Shown here: positions 53,741-63,024 of the stretch, piece after piece | Position numbering within the stretch: position 1 is the first letter of the stretch | How the letters are laid out: each line of letters opens with the position of its first letter | Assembly: GCF_011777495.1 (NCBI RefSeq) | Contig: NZ_JAATJS010000006.1 | Location: 1-64,000, forward strand | Reading direction: 5' to 3' | Source: Microvirga terricola | GTDB taxonomy: Bacteria; Pseudomonadota; Alphaproteobacteria; Rhizobiales; Beijerinckiaceae | Length of the DNA stretch: 64,000 bases | Translations under genes and position numbers: made by a program | The notes under the pieces: generated by a model | Databases searched by the model: none | Told to the model about the DNA's origin: nothing | Seen by the model: the letters and a program-made list of their open reading frames with translations, nothing else

Positions 53741-56386
53741 TCACTCGGCGAGAACCCGCGTCGGCGGGAAGATCACCTCGACGAGGGTACCGTCGTTCGG
53801 GTGGCTCGAAATCTGCAACGCGCCCCGGTTGGATTCGACGAGCGCCTTGGTCAGCGGCAGGCCGAGGCCGGTGCCGCCGCGTTTGCGCGAGGTCGCGAGC
53901 TGACGGAACGGTTCGAGCGCTGCCTCGATCTCATTTTCCGTCATGCCGATGCCGGTATCGCGCACGCGGAACGCGACCTCGCCCCGGTCGGTCAGCGCAG
54001 TCGAGATGATGACCTGTCCGCCCGCATCGGTGAACTTGATGGCGTTCGAGATGAGGTTGAGCGCGATCTGGCGCATGGAGCGCTCATCCGCGACGACGGG
54101 CGGAAGTTTTACGGCGAAGCTCGTGCGCATGACGATGCGGTCGCGCGCGGCCTGCGGCTGAAGAAGCGCGACGCAGGACGACACGAGATCGTTGAGATTG
54201 ACGCTCGTGAAGGTCAGCTCCATCCGCCCGGCTTCGACCTTGGCGAGATCCAGAAGATCGTTGACCAGGCTGATGACATGCGCGCCGGAGGCGTGAACGT
54301 CTTTCAGATAATTCTTGTAGCGCTCGTTGCCGATAGGGCCGAAGCGCTCTTCCAGCATCACCTCGGCAAAACCGATGATGGCATTGAGCGGCGTGCGGAT
54401 TTCATGGCTGATCTTGGCCAAGAGATCGGATTTCTGCGCGCTCGCTTGCTCAGCCGCGCGCTTCGCGCCGACCAGCTCGCCTTCCGCCTTCTTGAAGGGG
54501 GTGATGTCGCGCAGCACAGCGCAGAATTTCCGCTGCGGCCCGTCATTGACGTGGCCCATGGTCATGAAGAGCGGGATCGTGCCGCCCTGGCGCACGCGCC
54601 CCAGAACCTCGCGACCATCGTTGAGCAGGCTCGCCACGCCGGGTGAACGCAGGCCCTCTAGATAGCCGAGCGCCACGATGTGACTTTCCGGCGCGAGCAG
54701 GACGGTGATCGCATCGCCCACCACGTCGCGCTGGTCATAGCCGAACAGCGCTTCCGCCGAGCGGTTCAACGACAGAATGCGCCCGGTCTCGTCGAACACG
54801 ATGACGCCATCAGTTGCGGTGTCGAGGATCGACTCCAACTCATGCACACGGCTTTCGTGCTCGCGTAGATCCCATTCGACGGCCCGCAGACGCGCCTGAT
54901 CCGCTTCAGGAGCCTTGCGGATGACCATGACGCTTGCAGGCTCGCCGTTCCATTCAGCGGCCGCGGGGCGCACTTCAACGGCCACGCTTTCGTTTCGCCG
55001 GTTGGTGAGCGCGAGTTGCGAGCCGCCCTCGTCCGCGCCTTGCAGAACGGGACTGCCGCGGAACAGGGACACGAGGCCGCCTTCGCGCGCGATCTGGTCA
55101 ATATCGTCGTAGCCGGTCAGGTCAAGCAGGAAGCGGTTGGCAAAAAGCACCTCTTCGCCCTGATGGACGAGAACGCCGATGGGCAGGCGGTCGAGCACCT
55201 TGTCGCCATTGGAGCCTGGAGCCTCTGGCGGAACAGCAGGCGCAGCCTCTTGCTCCTCGACGGCAGGCGTCTCTTCGACAGGCGCGGTTTCCACGCGTGC
55301 GCCGAGGGCGCGTGCGATTTCGCGGAAGGCATTGCGCTCGACGCTCGACAAGGTCGATTGACGAGCGGGCACTACCGCTGGCTTGGCGGTCGGCTCGAAA
55401 GCCTGTTCGCTCCTGACTTCTTCCGGTGCGACGGGCTTGGAACTTGCGAGGGCTTCGGCCACCCGGTCGCGCAGATGCGCAAACCAGCTTTCGTCATCGC
55501 TTGTCGTCAGATCGGGGCTCTCTTCGTCGTCCGCAGCGGCTTCATCGTTCGGCGCGGGGAGCTCCTCGTCGGGCTGCTCCGCCTCGCGGGCTGCGTCCAT
55601 GCGCAGAAGGCCGAAACCGCGAAAGCCGACAAGTGCGCGATCATCGCCGAAAATCGGCATCCCGGCCCAATCGACAGGGACCTCCTTCGGGGAGCTATCG
55701 AGGCTCCAGAAAATGGTGCGGCCGCTCCAGGTCTCGCGGTGGGCAAAGAGGGACGCGATGGCCCCCTCCGGATCACGGGCAACGGAGCGGGACACCTCGT
55801 CCCAGGTCCGGCCGACGATGTTCCCCGCCGCCGGCCCGACGGCCTCGACAAGGTTCGGTGAGACATGGATGAAACGGGTCGCAGCATCCGCCTGCCAGAC
55901 GAAACGAACCGTGGTCGGCTTGGCGACCTTCGGAGGCAGGACGACATCCGGAGCAATAGCGGCAGAAGCTTCGGCCGTCGGAACGGCGCGCGGCTTGGGA
56001 GAGACCTTCGGCACCGGCCCGACAATCGCCGTCACCAGCACCGTCTCCCCGGTCGGGAGATCCGCGAGCCGGCAGGCGCAGGTGACCGGCATCCATGCCT
56101 GCGTGGGATCGAGCCGCAGGCGTTCCAGGCGCATACCCTGCCGGGGCGCAAGGCCGCCGGCCAGCGCCTTCAGGCGGTCACTCGCCCTGAACCCGGGAAG
56201 AACCTTGCCCTCGGCATCGGCAAAAACATCCCCCAAGCCTTCCGCCACTGGGGAGGCCCAAAGCAGCCTTTCGATAGCCAGATCCCACACGAGCACGCCC
56301 ATTCCCGGCTTCGCCATCATGGCCAAAGCCGGGTCCGCGGCGAGCCGCGCGATCATCGCTTCAAAGGGGTTCGGAGCATCCGTCAT
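53741..56386 (-). CDS. pdhS: PAS sensor histidine kinase, PdhS-like
   Basis: 881 residues. The N-terminal ~360 residues include a PAS-like segment and an acidic/Pro-rich linker. A PAS domain follows (~500-620, ILDTATDGVIVFDETGRILS), then the His-phosphotransfer segment ISHEIRTPLNAIIGF (His ~661) and a HATPase (NLISNAIKF, DTGIGM, GTGLGL). The kinase core and end (EERFGPIGNERYKNYLKDVH, IFPPTRVLAE) are nearly identical in pattern to PdhS kinases of Brucella and other Rhizobiales, which sense the old pole and control DivK/CtrA. No transmembrane segment. Gene symbol is by similarity. Confidence 0.85.
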   Translation of the reverse strand: MTDAPNPFEAMIARLAADPALAMMAKPGMGVLVWDLAIERLLWASPVAEGLGDVFADAEGKVLPGFRASDRLKALAGGLAPRQGMRLERLRLDPTQAWMPVTCACRLADLPTGETVLVTAIVGPVPKVSPKPRAVPTAEASAAIAPDVVLPPKVAKPTTVRFVWQADAATRFIHVSPNLVEAVGPAAGNIVGRTWDEVSRSVARDPEGAIASLFAHRETWSGRTIFWSLDSSPKEVPVDWAGMPIFGDDRALVGFRGFGLLRMDAAREAEQPDEELPAPNDEAAADDEESPDLTTSDDESWFAHLRDRVAEALASSKPVAPEEVRSEQAFEPTAKPAVVPARQSTLSSVERNAFREIARALGARVETAPVEETPAVEEQEAAPAVPPEAPGSNGDKVLDRLPIGVLVHQGEEVLFANRFLLDLTGYDDIDQIAREGGLVSLFRGSPVLQGADEGGSQLALTNRRNESVAVEVRPAAAEWNGEPASVMVIRKAPEADQARLRAVEWDLREHESRVHELESILDTATDGVIVFDETGRILSLNRSAEALFGYDQRDVVGDAITVLLAPESHIVALGYLEGLRSPGVASLLNDGREVLGRVRQGGTIPLFMTMGHVNDGPQRKFCAVLRDITPFKKAEGELVGAKRAAEQASAQKSDLLAKISHEIRTPLNAIIGFAEVMLEERFGPIGNERYKNYLKDVHASGAHVISLVNDLLDLAKVEAGRMELTFTSVNLNDLVSSCVALLQPQAARDRIVMRTSFAVKLPPVVADERSMRQIALNLISNAIKFTDAGGQVIISTALTDRGEVAFRVRDTGIGMTENEIEAALEPFRQLATSRKRGGTGLGLPLTKALVESNRGALQISSHPNDGTLVEVIFPPTRVLAE

Positions 56387-56524
56387 GAACGGCTTAGACC
56401 TTCACCTGCCGACAAGGCACCTCTTACAATACGTCTTCTTCACTATCGGCGATCCTGGGCCGGTGGCAAAGCTCTCTCACCGCTTTACTTTATAGTAACC
56501 TTAATCTTGAGGCCTCGAGTTGTT

Positions 56525-56558
56525 TTGCGGTGCACAATGTGATATTGCACTGCACAAT
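56525..56558 (+). promoter_or_regulatory. Tandem operator-like repeats upstream of the phasin gene
   Basis: TTGCGGTGCACAAT (56525-56538) and TTGCACTGCACAAT (56545-56558) match at 12 of 14 positions and are exactly 20 bases apart, i.e. two helical turns on the same face. They end 12 bases before the AAAAGGAG binding site. TGC-rich sites bind PhaR, the repressor of phasin genes, so this may be its operator; the regulator is an inference. Confidence 0.6.
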
Positions 56559-56577
56559 TGCCGAAAAGGAGTGTTCG

Positions 56578-56958
56578 ATGGCAACGAATCCGACCCCCGG
56601 TTACGAGATCCCCACTGAGATGCGCGACTTCGCCGAGAAGAGCGTCGAGCAGGCCCGCAAGGCCGTCGATGGCTTCATGGGCGCCGCCCAGAAGACCGTC
56701 GACACATTCGAAGGCTCGGCCACTACGGCGCAGGCCAGCGCCAAGGATGTGACGCGCAAGAGCTTCTCTTACGCCGAGCAGAACATCGCCGCCGCCTTCG
56801 ACCTGGCGCAGAAGCTCGTTCGCGCCAAGGACGTGCAGGAGGCCATGCAGTATCAGGCCGAGTTCGTCCGCTCGCAGTTCGAGGCGATGCAGACCCAGAT
56901 GAAGGAACTCGGCGCCATGGCTCAGGCCGCCGTGAAGCAGCCCGGCTCGAAGAAGTAA
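56578..56958 (+). CDS. Phasin family protein
   Basis: 126 residues from ATG 56578 (AAAAGGAG upstream). A helical protein that coats polyhydroxyalkanoate granules. Phasin_2-type features are YEIPTEMRDFAEKSVEQARK, FMGAAQKTVDTFEGSATTA and DVQEAMQYQAEFVRSQFEAM. It lacks cysteine and is alanine/glutamine-rich. A second phasin-like gene follows 33 bases later. Confidence 0.92.
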   Translation: MATNPTPGYEIPTEMRDFAEKSVEQARKAVDGFMGAAQKTVDTFEGSATTAQASAKDVTRKSFSYAEQNIAAAFDLAQKLVRAKDVQEAMQYQAEFVRSQFEAMQTQMKELGAMAQAAVKQPGSKK

Positions 56959-56991
56959 GCCCGATCCAAAAACCTTCGCGAGGAGGCATGC

Positions 56992-57438
56992 ATGGCGGAC
57001 GCCAAGAAGGCCGGAGCCAGGACGAGTACGAAGAGCGTGCGAAAGTCTAAGACCCCCAAGCCGGCCGCCCTCGCCGAGGCAAGGGAAACGGTGAGGGCGG
57101 TCGAGCCGCCTCCTGCCGCCGAGACCGCTCAGGCTTCCGCAAAGGACCCCAACGAGGTCCTGCGCGCGAGCGTGAGCGAAGCGGCGCGCGGGGCTCTTGA
57201 ACTTAACGAGAAGATCCTCGACGCGCTGCAGGCCCAGGGGCATGCGGTCCTCGACACATGGCGGCGCACGCTGAACGCGCCCCGCCTCTCGGAGGCGATC
57301 CTGGCGCAGACGAGCGGCGTCCGGGAAGCCTACGAGACGGCCTCCGCGCATTGGAAGGACATCACGGAAACCACCGCGCGGTTGGTCCACAAGAGCCTTG
57401 AGCCGCTGCAATCGGCCCTGCACCGTCAGGACCGCTGA
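56992..57438 (+). CDS. Phasin-like helical protein
   Basis: 148 residues. A basic, Lys/Ala/Pro-rich head (~residues 1-50, KKAGARTSTKSVRKSKTPKP) precedes a helical part resembling phasins: ALELNEKILDALQAQGHAVL and SEAILAQTSGVREAYETASA. The adjacent phasin and same strand support a granule-associated role. The basic head is unlike the preceding phasin and might bind DNA, as some PHA-granule proteins (PhaF/PhaM) do. Confidence 0.72.
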   Translation: MADAKKAGARTSTKSVRKSKTPKPAALAEARETVRAVEPPPAAETAQASAKDPNEVLRASVSEAARGALELNEKILDALQAQGHAVLDTWRRTLNAPRLSEAILAQTSGVREAYETASAHWKDITETTARLVHKSLEPLQSALHRQDR

Positions 57439-57478
57439 TCCCCTGTCGGAGACAGGCGCCTTGCGATAAGGCTTGGTC

Positions 57479-57919
57479 ATGTCAGGCCAAGCCTCCTCCC
57501 CCATCCCCGCCGTCATCGCTGTGATCGTTCACGAGGGCATGACGCTCCTCGTGCGGCGCGCGAACCCGCCCGATGCGGGCCTCTGGGGCTTTCCCGGCGG
57601 GAAGATCGAATACGGCGAAACCGTCGAAGCCGCCGCCCTCCGCGAGCTTTTTGAGGAAACCTCCATCACGGGGGAAGCACGCGGCGTCATCACCACCCTC
57701 GACATCATCGAGCGCTCCCCCACAGGCGAACCGAGCCAGCATTTCATCCTGATCGCGGTGCGTTGCGCGTCGCGCGGCGGCGTGCCGAAAGCCGCGGACG
57801 ATGCGCTCGAGGCGCGCTGGTTCCCCATCGCGGACCTTCACACAAAGACAGCCGAGATGAGTGCGGACGTGGAGAGAATTGCCCGCCTCGCCGAGGACCT
57901 GGCGCGCCTGGATCCCTGA
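57479..57919 (+). CDS. Nudix hydrolase, ADP-ribose pyrophosphatase/MutT-like
   Basis: 146 residues from ATG 57479 (AAGG eight bases upstream). The Nudix box reads GGKIEYGETVEAAALRELFE then ETSI; only the terminal glycine is replaced by serine. The upstream LLVRRANPPDAGLWGFPGG and downstream FILIAVRC fit ADP-ribose or nucleotide-sugar hydrolases. The substrate is not clear from sequence. Confidence 0.88.
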   Translation: MSGQASSPIPAVIAVIVHEGMTLLVRRANPPDAGLWGFPGGKIEYGETVEAAALRELFEETSITGEARGVITTLDIIERSPTGEPSQHFILIAVRCASRGGVPKAADDALEARWFPIADLHTKTAEMSADVERIARLAEDLARLDP

Positions 57920-57943
57920 GGAGCCGGGCCCAAAAACGAAAGA

Positions 57944-57966
57944 GCCCTGCCTTTCCAGGCAGGGCC
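57944..57966. terminator. Hairpin after the Nudix gene
   Basis: Stem GCCCTGCC / GGCAGGGC with loop TTTCCA, 24 bases past the stop. The plus-strand T-run is weak (CAAGTTTC), but the minus strand is followed by TCTTTCGTTTTT; it could stop transcription from either side. Confidence 0.55.
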
Positions 57967-58214
57967 AAGTTTCGGTTGTCTCTCGCCTTGGTCAGGAGGC
58001 CAATAAAGCGTTACCCATCTGCGCATGAGATCCATATTGAGGTCAATTCAACCACCCCTTCATGGTTTATGGAAAGTAAACATTCATAAATCATCAATCA
58101 TACGAGTATCACGTTATAGCAATTATGTTGCATGACTTGCCCATCCCTCATAAATACTCCGCCAGACCCATGAGACCTCGTGCTCTTTGTGTCCTTTATG
58201 AACGGAAAATAGTT
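57967..58214. other. AT-rich leader of the outer-membrane protein gene
   Basis: About 250 bases without a gene. It turns AT-rich from about 58030 (TTTATGGAAAGTAAACATTC, CATAAATCATCAATC), the usual look of a strong porin promoter region. I could not assign -35/-10 boxes with confidence. Confidence 0.4.
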
Positions 58215-58922
58215 ATGCGCACCTCTCTTCTCGGATTGCTCGCTGGAACCGCAGCTCTCGTCGTCGCCGCCTCAACCGCCCAGGCGGCTGACCTCCCCTC
58301 GCGCCGTGGCCCGGCGCCGGTTTACGCGGCAGTCCCGGCCTTCACTTGGACCGGCTTCTATGTAGGCGCGAATGCCGGCTACGGCTGGAGCACTGGCACG
58401 AGCCGCTACTATGACCCGGCTTTCGGTTATGTCGGCAGCAGCAAGAAGGGCGGTTTCGTCGGCGGTGGACAGCTCGGCTATAACTACCAGTTCGGCATGT
58501 TCGTGCTCGGCGCCGAAACCGACATTCAGTATGCCTCGGTCGGCAACAAGGGCGCTTCCTACGGCAGGGCCTATTATCCGGGCAACTCGGATGGCTACTT
58601 CGGCACCATCCGCGCCCGTCTCGGCGTCGCCTTCGACCGCGCGCTCATCTACGGCACCGGCGGTTTCGCTTATGGCGACGTCGGCGGCAACAACTCCTAT
58701 GACCAGCTCCTCGGCTATCGTCGCGACGGCGGCACCAACGGCGGCTGGACGCTCGGCGCCGGCGCTGAATACGCTGTCTCGGACAACATCACCGCCAAGG
58801 TCGAGGGCCTCTATGTCAACCTCGACACCAAGAGCAACTACGCTCTCGGTGAGCGCTACAGCGGCCGCCGCGACACCGAATTCGGCGTCCTCCGCGCAGG
58901 CGTGAACTACAAGTTCAACTAA
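58215..58922 (+). CDS. Outer-membrane beta-barrel protein (Omp25/Omp31-like porin family)
   Basis: 235 residues from ATG 58215. Signal peptide MRTSLLGLLAGTAALVVAAS, cleaved after TAQA. An eight-strand barrel: it opens TWTGFYVGANAGYGWS, the typical rhizobial Omp motif, with GGFVGGGQLGYNYQFG and GYFGTIRARLGVAFDRALIY in the middle and GVNYKFN at the end. Acts as an adhesin-like or small porin. A terminator with a GAAA tetraloop follows. Confidence 0.93.
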   Translation: MRTSLLGLLAGTAALVVAASTAQAADLPSRRGPAPVYAAVPAFTWTGFYVGANAGYGWSTGTSRYYDPAFGYVGSSKKGGFVGGGQLGYNYQFGMFVLGAETDIQYASVGNKGASYGRAYYPGNSDGYFGTIRARLGVAFDRALIYGTGGFAYGDVGGNNSYDQLLGYRRDGGTNGGWTLGAGAEYAVSDNITAKVEGLYVNLDTKSNYALGERYSGRRDTEFGVLRAGVNYKFN

Positions 58923-58952
58923 TCGCGACTCTGCCGAAACAAACTTTTTGGA

Positions 58953-58979
58953 AGCCCGGTGGAAACACCGGGCTTTTTC
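58953..58979 (+). terminator. Rho-independent terminator of the outer-membrane protein gene
   Basis: Stem AGCCCGGTG / CACCGGGCT with a GAAA tetraloop and then TTTTTC. It lies 30 bases after the stop. Confidence 0.93.
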
Positions 58980-59079
58980 ATGCGCGCGCGATGGAGTGAT
59001 GAGCGCTTGATGCGCTGTGTCCTCGCCCCATTTCCGAGAGGCCTGCCCTCCTCGGCACGCTCTAACCCGGCGCAAGCAC

Positions 59080-60048
59080 ATGAACGTCAAACATACTTCG
59101 ACTGGCGCGACCGAGTTGTGGCCGGCGCTGCCTTATGGCGAGTGGAACGACACGGCAACGACGCTGCAGCTCATGACGCAGATCGTCGGCAAGATCCGTC
59201 TGGCGCGCACGCCCTGGCTCAACCATTCCTGGCACGTCACGCTTTACGTCTCCGCCGTGGGACTCGCGACATCGCCGATCTATGTCGACGGAACCGTTCT
59301 CGAAATCGAGTTCGACTTTCTCTCGCAGCAGCTTCATTTCCGCACGAGCCGGGGCGACCGCCGCGCGATTCCGCTTAAAGCCCAGCCCATCAGCGCTTTC
59401 TATCGCGCCGTCTTCTCGACGCTGGACGATATCGGCCTTCCCATCGCCATCGATCCGATGCCGAACGAGATCGCAGACGCGATCCCCTTCCCCGACGACC
59501 ATGTGCACCGAGCCTACGACGCCGATGCGGCGCAACGTTTCTGGCGCGCTCTGGTTCAAGTAGATCGGGTGCTCAAACGCTTCCGCACCGGCTTTATCGG
59601 AAAGTGCAGCCCGGTCCATTTCTTCTGGGGCAGTTTCGATCTCGCCGTGACGCGCTTTTCAGGGCGCACGGCCCCGCCTCATCCCGGCGGCGTCCCAAAT
59701 CTCCCGGACGACGTGGCGCGGGAAGCCTATTCACACGAGGTCAGCAGCGCCGGGTTCTGGCCGGGCAATGCAACGTTTCCGCAGGCGGCGTTCTATTCAT
59801 ATGCCTATCCCGAACCGCCCGGATTCCGCGACCGCGCGATCCTGCCTTCGGCCGCTTCGTTCAATCCGCAATTGGGAGAGTTCATTCTGCCCTATGACGC
59901 GGTGAGACTCGATACCTCGCCGGACGACGCGCTGATGGCGTTTCTGCAATCCACCTATCAAGCCGCCGCGGACACGGCGAAATGGGATCGCCACGCTCTC
60001 GAATGCGCCTTCGGATCGCCGGGACATTGCCGACAGTTGAGTGACTAG
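59080..60048 (+). CDS. DUF5996 family protein
   Basis: 322 residues. Recognised as DUF5996 by the opening LWPALPYGEWNDTATTLQLM, the central FRTGFIGKCSPVHFFWGSFD and GVPNLPDDVAREAYSHEVSS, and the FWPGN...EAAFYSYAYPEP-type segment. The function is unknown. Histidine and tryptophan content in conserved blocks (NHSWHVTL, SPVHFFWG) hints at an enzyme. ATG 59080 is preferred over 59017. Its stop overlaps the stop of the convergent ParB-like gene by CTAG. Confidence 0.82.
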   Translation: MNVKHTSTGATELWPALPYGEWNDTATTLQLMTQIVGKIRLARTPWLNHSWHVTLYVSAVGLATSPIYVDGTVLEIEFDFLSQQLHFRTSRGDRRAIPLKAQPISAFYRAVFSTLDDIGLPIAIDPMPNEIADAIPFPDDHVHRAYDADAAQRFWRALVQVDRVLKRFRTGFIGKCSPVHFFWGSFDLAVTRFSGRTAPPHPGGVPNLPDDVAREAYSHEVSSAGFWPGNATFPQAAFYSYAYPEPPGFRDRAILPSAASFNPQLGEFILPYDAVRLDTSPDDALMAFLQSTYQAAADTAKWDRHALECAFGSPGHCRQLSD

Positions 60049-60674
60049 TCGGAACTGTGCGGCCCGCACCAGCCCGGCAGGTATTCCGCCTGAGCACTCT
60101 TGGCGAGTTCGAGCGCCTGTTCCGAGGCCTGCGCAAAATTCTCCTCGACCAATTTTCTCTTCACGTTCCGGCGGAGAAAATCGGCCCACAAAAACTCGCT
60201 GTAGAGCGTCGTGTCCTTGGCGTACCCGCCTATTCGCCGCAGCTCTCCCGCAAGCGAACGATAGGGATCGTCAACAAGCCCTTCGATGGATTTCGGAATG
60301 TCGCGGTGGGTCTTCAGCTTTCCGTCGCTGTCGTAAACATGCATCCAGTTCTTGTGGCCCAGCACAACCCAGAACGCCTCCTTGTCCAGCGCGCTCAAGT
60401 CCGCCACGGGGGAAACGAAAACATGCTCGACCTTTTCGAGATGTAGAGCGAGCGCGAGATGGTGATGGTCGAGGATGTAATCCCGTCCTTTCGGCCCGAT
60501 GACGACGGGTATCATATGCGTGCCAAGGAACTCAGAACCCTTCTTCCCCTTGGTGCCTTTCTCCCGCCACCGACGCCGCTTCTCCTCGACCTCCCTCATG
60601 CCGACCGTGATCTGCGTCGGCCGAAGATCCGTGAGCAATGTCGGTTTGAGGATCGGTTCCAAGACATCATGCAT
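60045..60674 (-). CDS. ParB-like nuclease-fold protein (ParBc_2 type)
   Basis: 209 residues from ATG 60674 (AGAGGG upstream). The N-terminal region LLTDLRPTQITVGMREVEEK, the segment GTHMIPVVIGPKGRDYILDH followed by HHLALAL, and WMHVYDSDGK identify the ParB-like family found outside plasmids. It lacks the helix-turn-helix of true ParB, so a partition role is unlikely. It may be a small nuclease or nucleotide-binding protein. A C-terminal helix completes it. Convergent with DUF5996. Confidence 0.8.
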   Translation of the reverse strand: MHDVLEPILKPTLLTDLRPTQITVGMREVEEKRRRWREKGTKGKKGSEFLGTHMIPVVIGPKGRDYILDHHHLALALHLEKVEHVFVSPVADLSALDKEAFWVVLGHKNWMHVYDSDGKLKTHRDIPKSIEGLVDDPYRSLAGELRRIGGYAKDTTLYSEFLWADFLRRNVKRKLVEENFAQASEQALELAKSAQAEYLPGWCGPHSSD

Positions 60675-60859
60675 GTTCGTGCCCTCTTCGTTGACGATAA
60701 TTCGGGCACCGCAGCCGTTGTGACAAGATACATCAGGGAGGACCACTTCCAAGGGGCAAACCATCACTCATTCAGAACCTCCTCGAAAGGGGCCTCTGAA
60801 TCACAACTCAGCTCAAATTAATGGCCCTGAGCCTAGGTCGCCGCAATGAGGCTTCTGCG

Positions 60860-62938
60860 TCATTTAACGTGCATCCTTAACTCCGGGCGGCCTAGCGAAG
60901 CGGCATCCTGCGCACGCAGCGAAGTGCTCCCACATCCCCCCACCCTTCCGCTCGGTGGCTGCGAAGGAGCATCGACAACAAAAGGAAACGCATTGTATTC
61001 GGCGGCAGGCGTCCCAAAAGGTATGGCACCTATATCGCGGGAGGAGTGACTATCCGGCAGTTTGCCGAGCACCGGGTGAAGTGGGATGTCGATCCCGGCG
61101 CCAATGGCCGGGCTTCCGGCACACAATGCGAAATCAGTGATCCTCCGAATCTCGCTGCCGGGCGTCAACTGCCACACGGAGTTGCCCTTATCGAGAAAGT
61201 CGAAAACAAGCCCGGTCAATCGAGGATCGGTTCCTCGGTGCGGCGTGTCTCCAATACCCTGGGCCTCAATACCCTTCGCTTGATAAAGTTGTCTAACGGT
61301 GTTGAATTTCCAGGCCAGAGACTCACTATCAACCGTGTTGAGCTTCCAATACAGATTACCGTCGACGACCTGACCTTCTCCCAATCGATATTTGTCCATG
61401 ACCGGACCATTTATTGTAATCAATATGTTATTGGCGATCCGGCCGTCTTCGGGATGTTTCGGTGTGATGTTGATGCCTCGGCCCTTGCTACTGCCGAGCA
61501 GGATCAGGGTATTGTGATAAAAATGTGCGTTCCTCGTTGAATAGCGTGAGCTGTCGCTGTTTTTGAACATCTCCATAAATCCGAATCGGCTGCCGCCATT
61601 CCAGGAGTTGATCCCGATGGCCCGGTTTATGGGGGGATTTCGCAAAAGCGACGCAACATTGCGGTAGAACAGCAAAGGGCCGTTGAATTTCGGCGTGTCT
61701 TGTCCCGGAGCCGCAGCGGTCAGACAGTTCGAAATGTAATTGTCGTGTATCGATATCAGGCCGACATTGATCGTACCCTCGATCTCGAAGGCATCATCGG
61801 CGCAATTCTCAAGCCGATTATGATGGACAAAGATCCTGTCCTCGTTGGTGTTCGTGCTCACTAGATCCTGGCCTGAGCCTCGAATGTGATTGTAGGAAAT
61901 CTCCCAATCGTGAGCTCCGCCTCGAAGATCGAGTGAAGTCACCCGCATAAGCTGGGCGGGATAGGGCTCGTCTTTTATATCGCTCCAAAAAATCCAATAC
62001 GGATTGTCACCATAAATCTTTGAGCGGGTGATCGACACATTGGACACATTGTCCGCGTCAGCGACAATGCCCTTCGCGCCGTTCCAAATTGTAAGTCCAT
62101 CGAATTGAAGATCATGAACGCTGGCAGAAATTCCAACGCTTCTGTTCGCCTGATTGATCGTGAGATCTTTAAACGTCAGGTATGACCCTGCCACATCCAG
62201 AGTGTGACGGGCCATTGAGAGAAGAATGGCGTAGTTCCTGGGATCGGGACGATCCGCGTTGAATACGGGTCCGTACCGGGCTTCTGCCCCCTTGAGATCC
62301 GCTGTTTTTGAAAGGCGAATATGAATTCTGCCATCAGAAGGCTCGTAATAGACTCCAGGACCTATGTAAAATGAGGTAGTCGGCTCGACATAGGTCTCAC
62401 TGGAAGCCCGAAAAGGTTGCGGATCCTTGTAGGGCACGAGAAGGACCCTTTGGTTCTCGTAACCTGGGATACCGTCGATGTAAGCATATGGGTGATTGGC
62501 CGCCGGAAAAGTGCGAACCGATCTATACTCGCCGAGGGACTCATCTATGAGCTCCCAATCGCCATTGCCGACCTGGCGAAAGTCGGGAACCCCAGAGTCG
62601 ATCGTAGCCATTTCCCCAGGATATGAGCGGATCGTGATGGGCGCGTCCTTTGTTCCGCTGACATGCACTTTGACGCTTTCAAAGTACGTACCGCCCCGAA
62701 GATAGACCGTGTCGCTAGGCTGCAGCTTCCCGACTGCAAGGTTAATCGTCTTAAAAGGGGCATTCAAAGTGCCGGGGTTCGAGTCGTTACCTGTGGTGGA
62801 AACGTAGTATTCGGCCGCCCCAACTGGAGCCGCTGAGAGCATGGCAACGCCGATGACCCACAGGCGGCCGAGTTCCCTCACCGTCCGGCCGTGTCGAGCG
62901 CGCGGCTGAAGACCCCTTTCAAATGCACGAGTAAACAT
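60860..62938 (-). CDS. Secreted right-handed parallel beta-helix protein
   Basis: About 692 residues from ATG 62938 (AAGGGTAGGG upstream). A signal segment lies at ~25-42 (LWVIGVAMLSAAPVGAA). The body is a parallel beta-helix of pectate-lyase type: YYVSTTGNDSNPGTLNAPFK (DUF1565-like start), YLTFKDLTINQANRSVGISA, then repeated NHIRGSG, HHNRLENCADDAFE and HDNYISNC turns. Such proteins bind or cleave polysaccharides. The gene is lower in GC than the rest of the window and next to a glycosyltransferase, fitting an exopolysaccharide locus. Confidence 0.88.
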   Translation of the reverse strand: MFTRAFERGLQPRARHGRTVRELGRLWVIGVAMLSAAPVGAAEYYVSTTGNDSNPGTLNAPFKTINLAVGKLQPSDTVYLRGGTYFESVKVHVSGTKDAPITIRSYPGEMATIDSGVPDFRQVGNGDWELIDESLGEYRSVRTFPAANHPYAYIDGIPGYENQRVLLVPYKDPQPFRASSETYVEPTTSFYIGPGVYYEPSDGRIHIRLSKTADLKGAEARYGPVFNADRPDPRNYAILLSMARHTLDVAGSYLTFKDLTINQANRSVGISASVHDLQFDGLTIWNGAKGIVADADNVSNVSITRSKIYGDNPYWIFWSDIKDEPYPAQLMRVTSLDLRGGAHDWEISYNHIRGSGQDLVSTNTNEDRIFVHHNRLENCADDAFEIEGTINVGLISIHDNYISNCLTAAAPGQDTPKFNGPLLFYRNVASLLRNPPINRAIGINSWNGGSRFGFMEMFKNSDSSRYSTRNAHFYHNTLILLGSSKGRGINITPKHPEDGRIANNILITINGPVMDKYRLGEGQVVDGNLYWKLNTVDSESLAWKFNTVRQLYQAKGIEAQGIGDTPHRGTDPRLTGLVFDFLDKGNSVWQLTPGSEIRRITDFALCAGSPAIGAGIDIPLHPVLGKLPDSHSSRDIGAIPFGTPAAEYNAFPFVVDAPSQPPSGRVGGCGSTSLRAQDAASLGRPELRMHVK

Positions 62939-63024
62939 CGACCCTACCCTTGAGCTTCCATTGTTCGGGATGGCAGAGATCTCGAGCCGATTATGCATAG
63001 GCCCGAGATCCACCTGGGCTTATG

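Noticed and set aside
57441..57456. CCTGTC / GACAGG hairpin after the second phasin-like gene as terminator
   Set aside because: Only 6 bp, no T-run, and the Nudix gene starts 23 bases later.
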